The notes under the pieces are model-generated. The model made no database searches. It saw only the letters and a list, made by a program, of their open reading frames with translations, and had not been told where the DNA came from. The position numbers were made by a program, and so were the translations under genes. This document shows, piece after piece, positions 56,689-64,000 of a DNA stretch of 64,000 nucleotides (positions within the stretch are counted from its first letter, which is position 1; every line of letters begins with the position of its first letter). The DNA comes from Auanema rhodensis (taxonomy: Eukaryota > Nematoda > Chromadorea > Rhabditida > Rhabditidae). The stretch spans positions 14,702,501-14,766,500 of the forward strand of contig OZ059899.1 in the NCBI GenBank assembly GCA_964057225.1. The letters run 5' to 3'.

Positions 56689-59600
56689 ATGTTGTTTGTA
56701 CACACTAGTAAGGATACAGATTCTGAATGTCAAACCATATTATTGGCTCAGAAACTGATTCGGGAACGTAAAAAGCTGGAAAAAGATCTATTAATACAAC
56801 ATTTAATAGCACTATGTGGACGGTTCAACTGTAGGTTTTCCTTAGCCTGTGTCGTTGCAAATTGTGTGTTCAGATGCATTATCAGATTTATCAGTTGTCG
56901 TTGCTGCATATGAATTCATCATAACTGAGTTATCTGAAACTGTTGAAGATTATAAGCGGGAAGAATTATTAATCCTGATTCATGCTATTGCCATGGATGT
57001 TGCGATACCTTTACAACTTTTTGTTGATCATGTCCAAGAAAACAGTTCTGAGCCTGATAGTCTATTAATGAGTAACCCCCAACCACTTGACCGTAGGAAA
57101 TTTCAAGATCAAGCTAAGCTGAGCATTAAGGTGAGCTCATTTATAATGTTGATGGAAACGTTTGTTTTATTTAGGCATCTCTTTGTCGTCAAAATCAAAT
57201 GTTTATGTTTCAAAAGCTTATTCCCAGAATATGTAACGATCTGTGGATAAAGCCTGATACTAGAAAAGCTTTTGAGCATTGGAGAACAACAAATACCGTT
57301 AATTCATTCACTATGTAGGTGTTACTCGATTGATTTATACATCTGTTTAATTTAATAGTGATGATGAAACAATGCAAGCAGTGAAAATGGTTTTACAAGT
57401 TTTGTCAATTGAATGGTTTAACATCGAATTCCCGGCAGAATTAGTAGATAATCTTGTGTTTTATTCTTTGTTTTTTATTCACCAGTAAGTTTTAATTAAT
57501 GCTTATCTTTTTAAAAAAAATGTCTAGGTTGTTAGAGAAAGAACCGGAAAATAGAACGCTTTTGCACTATTTGGTCTCAATTAATCATAGAGCTTTACGC
57601 TTATTATGGAAACGACTAACAGTTTTGGAGCATTGTCAACCGATTGTGGCTATTTATATGAATTTCGTTGACACCGTAAACTAAGATTCGTTCTCAAGAT
57701 TATAAAATTCTTTTTTTCAGTATTTCAATAGTCCATGCTTCACAAATTTGATGGAACTTTTAGCTGGTGCTTTACCTTGGTTTTCTAAAGAGCAACGACT
57801 TCAGCTGAAGATGTTCTCTGAAAAGTTATGGGATTGTATACTGCGCCTTATGGAGTTTGTACCTGTTCATATTTGCGTTAAAGTTGAGAACTTACTTGAT
57901 GTTCCAATCACTTTGGCATCCCCTGAAAGCAGTTAGTTGTTTTACCAATTTTTGGATTTTTGCTTTTTTTTACAGGTAGTCCAACACCCCATTTAGATAA
58001 TATCGAATGGCTGGAAACCATGTTCAGTACAATCCCTTTGAATATGGATAAACAAGAAGCAGAACAAAGACAACTATCGAGGAAGAAAAAGGTGTGTGTT
58101 TAATAATCGTGTTGATGTATATATAACTGTTAAGATGAGAAATATTTTCTTGGATCTTTTATCTTCGGTTGGCCCAGAAATAGAGTGTTATGATGATAGA
58201 GTAGCTGAATTCTTCAAAAAAGTAAGTATATAGTGAATGTATTCAAGTTTTTATTCTATTTAAGTTACAATTGAATAATTTCTATGAGATTCCTCGTGAT
58301 TTGCTGGGAAAAAGTGTTTCTCCATTCCTCGCTGAACTCTCTGAACCTCTTCAGGTATGTTTCTTTTTCTAATCAAATATCACGTATAATTTATAGAAAA
58401 GGCTAGTAGACGAATGTTTTGCAAACACTGAAAACGATTCTCTTGGTACTATGAAGTTCATTATAACGTATTCTCAACGTCCTGCATATATGAGCAAACT
58501 TGTTATCGATGAATGCATCAAAGATTTAATGTCAACGACAGAAATCCCAGTGTTGTTAGTTCACTAAACTCATTTTCTTACAATGGTATCATTTATCCAG
58601 ATTGCCGCAATTTATGGACGATATTAACTTCCTTTGTTTTATTCGTTCCTTTATTGATAAACCTACTGCTTTGGATTATGCTCGACAACTTTTATTAGTT
58701 GTCTCCAATGACAAGTATATGGAAGATGCTCCTTACATGGTAGAACGAATATATCATATCATTTATATTTTCTTCTATAATTCAACCTCGGGTATATAAT
58801 TTTAATTTTTTTAAATGCTAATTTTTCAAAATGTTCAGACTACAGGGCTTCAAGCCTCCGGGTCATGGATTACACTTTTGAGGATATGTGCTTATCAGAA
58901 GAGGAGTTAAGCAAAATAGTACGACGATATGCTACAATCTCGAGTGAATGTCCTTCCCCAGCTTTACCTTTATTTAAATTCCCCTTTTTTACTTCTAAAG
59001 TACGTTGACCATTTTATTTATTTAATTGTCTTAAATTTTTTTAGGAACTTGATGAAAAAGAGGATGTTTTAATCCTGTCACATATGTTCAAATTAATCCC
59101 ATATATAACATCTGATCTTGGAAAACAATTTTTTACTGTATGTTGTTAATGATAGTTTTTTGAACATTATTTTATTTTAGGCTTTCTACCAAAACAGCCC
59201 TGACATAATTGAAAAGTTTACATCATATTTCGAACCAACCAAGTTTCCTGAAATGTTTTACAATGTTTTATCTAGATATTCAATAGACCTAATGGTAGAC
59301 AGTTGGAAATTTTTAAAATTATGTTATCGCTTTTAGAAAGAAGGACTATACTTTTATAGTATCTATGATGCTGCCCTTATTGCTATTTCTTTCGAATTTC
59401 CTATTGATGTCACTATGATACAAACGTGCGCCTCCTTGATTGAACGTGTTGACACCTTTTGCATGTAAGTTTTTTTCGGTTCGAAAAAAAACCTATCTTA
59501 ATGTTTAGCTATAAGACTGCTAATCCCAAAAAAGACAGCACTCTTGAGAAATTATGCAATGCTATGTTCATATTCCGAAGTCCCTTATTAGTGGATTCTA

Positions 59601-62600
59601 CTCGATTTGGAAACTACATCCGTGAAGCTCTTCCATCGACGCTGCTACCAGAAATTTCAAAGGAAGATAAAATGCCCAGGACAAATATACGTTATGGCGT
59701 GAATAGCTTTTTCGTAAGTTGTATTTTATAATTAATTTGAAGTTATTTATCTAATAGGTTTCTGATGATGATTATCCGGCAGTTTGTGATTACTCCAAAT
59801 CAAAAATTATTAGCTGTCTCATGCATTTCCGTAATGAAATTATCCACTACATATTTTCGAAGAAAACTCTTGTTCAGTAAGTAGATATATTTTTTGACTT
59901 ATTCATGTTTTTGTTTATAGAGCAACAGAACCTACGTGTGATGAAGCCATAAAGTTCTTTGTTCAAGTTTCACATTCATCCATGACAACTCCTCAATGCA
60001 GCGAAGAATTCTCTACATTTCTCGCTACTGTATGTCTAATTATATAATATCATTTTTATAAATGTTGTTTTATTAATTTAGAATGAAAAATCACTGGAGC
60101 AACAACTTTGCTATGTTGTTGGGAACATGATGAAAGGAGTAACGAATTGCTCACCTATAGAAGAATCAGCAATTGAAGTTCGGTAGGACTTTTGTTTTAT
60201 ATTCAATTTATTTTCTCTTTTCAAGTCCTCTAACACTTGCATATGCTACCACAATCACAGAATTTTTTGTGGATGATCAATTTGGAGCACATAAGTGGCC
60301 TGCTTCTGTTACTGATATTGTTTGTAACATCTTGAAACAATGTGGAACTAAAAGTAAAATGGCATTTTTACCTGTACATGCGACGGCATTGAAGAAAATA
60401 TTTACTAATAAACGTGAGTTTGCATGATAATGTAATTGCTCAACTATTTAATGTAGAAGCTAAACACGAACCTTGCAATGCTTTGAGAACAATATTAGCT
60501 CAAAATATTTCTCTATTACCTTCTTGGGTTCAGTACTCCATATGCCCTTCTGCTTTCTTATGCGAAATGCTACCAATAATCACCGAGCTTGTTGAAAAAC
60601 ATATGGTAAATATATCTCAATGGACAAAAGTTTATTCTTTATTCAGATATCCACAACTGAATTGGCCGATTCCATCGAAAAATGTGTAGAATTTGTGATT
60701 ACACCAGATCTCATTGATCAATTGTATCTGCTTTTCCCGTTAAACTTACAATCATCTGATCGGTTTCTACATTCTCGCTTAAAGTTTATCAGTGAACCGC
60801 AGTCATTTAACTATACCTCTTGTAAGATTTTCTTTTTCAATCATAATCATACATAATCTATTTAGCTGAACCATTTGCTTCATATCCTTTAGGAGAGAAT
60901 AGATTGATATTTCACGATGCTTTGCAGTTATTATGCAAATTTGGAAACGTCAAAACTCATCTTGAGGTAAGTTGTTGTTTTGCATAATAGTATACTATTA
61001 TGAGATGCTTATTAAAATGAAAACGTGAAAATGACGTGTAACCATCGCCACTCTGAAATTTATATTTTTTGTTTCATTTGCAAGAGACCGGTCGAGAAAT
61101 TCAAATTCAATCACCACAGCTCTAACAATCATTTTCTGTTTTCAGATTTTGAAACGTTCTTGTGACAATCTTCATAAATGGGCTGGAGTATCAGATAAGC
61201 AAGGTGAAGCTTTGAAAGGAGTACGCCTGCTCACTGTAAGCTTATGAAAAATATGATTTATATATGTATTTTTTATAGTTTGATGAGTTTTCTATCGCTT
61301 TCCGTCTTATGGTATCTACTGCTTTGTTTTCTTATCTGACTGAGTTGACGACTTACGTTTTGGGTCGTATTCCGGAGGATGATGCTGAATACTACAGTGA
61401 TTCTGAGTCCATCAGGGTTAACGGTTTCCCCACTTTCTACTTTGCAATAATATATTTCTAGAAAATGCTTACTAGGAAGCCTGTTCTTCAAAGTAGTCTG
61501 AACTCTTTGGAAAATCCAAATTCTTCTCAACCAACATCTTACTGTACTTATTTATCTAGCGAACAACGTAGGCATTTTAGCAAAATATTCTTATTTTAAT
61601 TTCATTTTGAAGAATTCATTCAACAACATTGGTACAATTGTTTCACTTGCAAAATGGTTGAATCTGTTGGCGTTTGTAGTATTTGTGCTATGAACTGTCA
61701 TCGAGGTCATGAAATTGTGTATAGGTGAGAATTTAAATATAATTTAACATTCAAAGTACTCATTTTTAGCAAATTTGGACCATTTTTCTGTGATTGTGGA
61801 GCTCGAGGTTGTAGTTCACTCCAAGAAGGTGCTGTTAATTGCACTCCACTGAATGCTTGCCGCGGCCGAATTTTGACATCTGAAGCTCCAGTATATTCTA
61901 TTTTATCTTAATTATTATATTTTTTACTCTTTAGAATGAGGCTAATGATATCAAGGATGCCAAAATGTTTGAAATTCCAGAAAATCTCGATTTGAAGTTT
62001 GAAACAGTTCAGCCTGAGCTAGTTAGTGGCTAATTGAGTATCTCGCCTATAATTCGTTCCTTTTTAGGAAAGACTTTTCGAAGAATTCAACAATTCTTGG
62101 GACCAATTGGAAAATTTAATCAGCGGTACCATTCAATCAAAGCAGAATCAGTGGAATTTGGACGATAGACGAACCAAGGCTAAGGAGGCTATGGCAGTTT
62201 CTGAAATGAAGATCAAATATAAACAAGAGTTTATGGAGCAAACTTTCTTAGGCGGAAAACATCACTTGAACTTCGCTGCTACTAAGCGAGATATAGTAAA
62301 CAATGAAAATAGGAATCCGAATCGTGCCAAAGATATTAGCGGACTTATATCACTAGGTAAGTCTTTAAATATGTGTGTAAAATAGGTTTTTTTTTAGATA
62401 ATGGATTACAATTATGGGTTATATCTGAAGGGTCTATTCTTTATATTCATCATATCAATGTGAACGAAAACTTGATGGATGAATTAGATACAGCGGTACA
62501 TTACCAAACTTAGAATAAACTAACATTTTCAAAATTTCAGAGAATTGACACTGATCCTATACCTTTTCATGCTAAACGGCTTCTGGCGTGTGAAGAGAAA

Positions 62601-64000
62601 CTGGCAATTATGGGTAGACAGGATATATTGCTCTACCGTTTTGGTAAAGATGGTGAAATCTTGGATCGTGCTTCGTTAACAGTAGAAGATACATTAACAA
62701 ATCCACTAGTGAAGGTATGAAATAAGAACACTACTTAAAGACAAACTTGTATATTAATAGGTTGCCTGGTGTCCAGGTAAAGCGGGTTTAGTTGCAATTG
62801 CCACTCTTCAGTACGTTAGAATATTTGATATAACTCAAGATCTCACCCAATATGTTGAAGAGCTTGTACTCCCAGTTGGTAAGCTTAACTTTTGTGTTCT
62901 TTTTACGATTTTCTATTTCAGGAAATGTTGAGGACATGCAAATGTTTGAAGACTCCGGTGAAGTTAAAGTTTTAATCTTAAGCAGTATTGGACACTTGTA
63001 TCAGCATAAGGTTTTTTGGCTTTTATATATTTTTGATACATTTCTTAATGTTATATCGCTCAGGTTATATCCACTACTCCACAAAATAATTCGTTTTTCA
63101 TGACCAACTATTTTGACATTCTAGGTTCTCGCGATGATGGGAGTGCGATGTAAAAGCAAATTTCTTTAATTCTTATAAAAAAATTTTCTTTTAGGTCGTT
63201 CCATTATTCTCCTACTACTCAATTATTCTTTGTTTCGTTTGAAGAAGCATCTTATGTTGCTGCTGTTCCTAAAGAAAATATAACGAAAGAAGATATCTCT
63301 GTAACATGGAAAAAGTATGTAATTTTAAATGTATACCATAAACAGTTTTCAGTTAATTTTTCATAAATTAAGTTCTCAATTTTAGATTGGAAATTGAGAG
63401 TCCTCTCTATTGCTGGCAAGAAGTTCATGGTATGATCACTGCATTGCCAGTTCGTCGATTCTCCTTTATCTATTATTTCTATTACAAAGAAGATTGTCTC
63501 ATAATTCAGGTTTTTCCTCCTACTTGCAATTTTACTAAGTTCATTTTCAGTCTGCAAATCAGCGTAAACTTATTCCTTACTGTCATGTATTACTCTCGGG
63601 AGCTGACAACGAAACCGTTTTCGGGTTGAGTACTTATTTTGATAACACTGCTGTTATCCTGAGTAGAGTGTAAGTGACATTGAAGTACAAAATTTCTGTA
63701 ACTGCTTTCTACTTTTAGCAAATGGGCCTCATTGCCAGACTTCTGGATTGAATCTATGCCATTGAGACTTAAAACTCTCACTCCAGTGCTAAACGAGGAT
63801 CCAGCTGAGGACCTTCCAAGAGAACAACTTCCTCTGGTATTTACTGTTCTTCAGGATCTACCTGAAAATGCTATTTCAGATGATGGAAAAATGTGAACCT
63901 ATAGATAAGGTTGAAATTCATGCTCCTGATTTATCCAAATTCTACGAGACTATTGATCTGGAAACTAGATTAAAAACTGTAAACACATGGGCTGTAACAT
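56689..64000 (+). CDS. UBR4: E3 ubiquitin ligase UBR4 (pushover), 5' part
   Basis: Very large N-recognin (p600, Drosophila pushover) that binds proteins with destabilising N-termini and acts in protein quality control and membrane remodelling. It starts MLFVHTSKDTDSECQTILLA right after GTTTTAG and runs to the window edge through some 30 short introns, so only roughly the first 2,000 of about 5,000 residues are here. The first 1,500 residues are helical repeats (for example LIAIYGR-like and LLKMFSEKLWDCILRLMEF blocks). The UBR zinc box is at about 61620-61880: WYNCFTCKMVESVGVCSICA, then [20 protein letters not shown], closely matching human UBR4. A beta-propeller-like region follows (KVAWCPGKAGLVAIATLQYV). 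The catalytic hemi-RING end lies beyond the window. Short introns of about 43 bases near the end confirm the reading frame. Confidence 0.92.

Noticed and set aside
1-64000. Search for tRNA, rRNA, CRISPR arrays, transposon or viral proteins
   Set aside because: No box-B-like tRNA sequence in a cloverleaf context, no regular spacer repeats, and no reverse transcriptase, integrase or transposase motifs were found by eye. A covariance-model and repeat search would be needed to exclude small or decayed copies.

Overview
The window looks like nuclear DNA of a small-genomed invertebrate, most probably a nematode. The reasons are: AT-rich sequence; about sixteen closely packed genes on both strands; many tiny introns (mostly about 43-60 bases) with GTAAG/GTATG-type donors and TTTCAG/TTTTAG acceptors; start codons often just downstream of an acceptor-like TTTCAG, as in spliced-leader trans-splicing; and gaps of about 100-250 bases between some co-directional genes, as in nematode operons. 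No prokaryotic signals, viral genes, transposon proteins, tRNAs or CRISPR arrays were seen. The species cannot be fixed from sequence alone.

Layout. 1-8.7 kb is a gene-poor block whose + strand is strongly purine-rich (GA microsatellites, GAA/GGA runs); three minus-strand exon-like pieces with compatible phases hint at a hidden long-intron gene. 8.7-14.0 kb holds three minus-strand genes: SNAPC3, DEK and RAB8. A GC-rich divergent promoter (about 14.25-14.33 kb) separates RAB8 from a plus-strand PCMTD-type methyltransferase-like gene (14.6-17.6 kb), which converges on TAF4 (17.6-19.7 kb, minus). From 20.8 kb the plus strand carries a lingerer/UBAP2L homologue with a 28-residue polyglutamine tract, a DHRS4-like dehydrogenase that has lost its active site, and mitochondrial-type aminopeptidase P3 (XPNPEP3). 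26.7-38.8 kb is minus-strand: a KLHL10-like BTB-Kelch gene, an unrecognised disordered protein and the large nucleoporin gene NUP210/gp210.

39.7-43.9 kb is a PSKH1-type kinase gene (minus) with a 2.4 kb first intron. It opens a second purine-rich, gene-poor block up to 50.7 kb. 50.7-53.0 kb holds UBXN1 (with an added C2H2 finger) and a small coiled-coil gene (minus). LYSMD1/2 (plus, 53.8-54.5 kb) converges on ribosomal protein L4 (minus, 54.6-55.8 kb). A small unrecognised gene at 56.2 kb is followed by the first part of UBR4 (56.7 kb to the window edge), including its UBR zinc box.

Most genes are housekeeping: transcription (SNAPC3, TAF4, DEK), ubiquitin biology (UBR4, UBXN1, Kelch adaptor, PCMTD), nuclear envelope (NUP210), traffic (RAB8) and translation (RPL4). 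No new multi-gene system is evident. The best leads are the catalytically degenerate DHRS4-like protein, the phase-compatible cryptic exons in the purine-rich block, the clustered TCACGTGA motifs and the zinc-finger-containing UBXN1. Exon edges were read by eye and are approximate.
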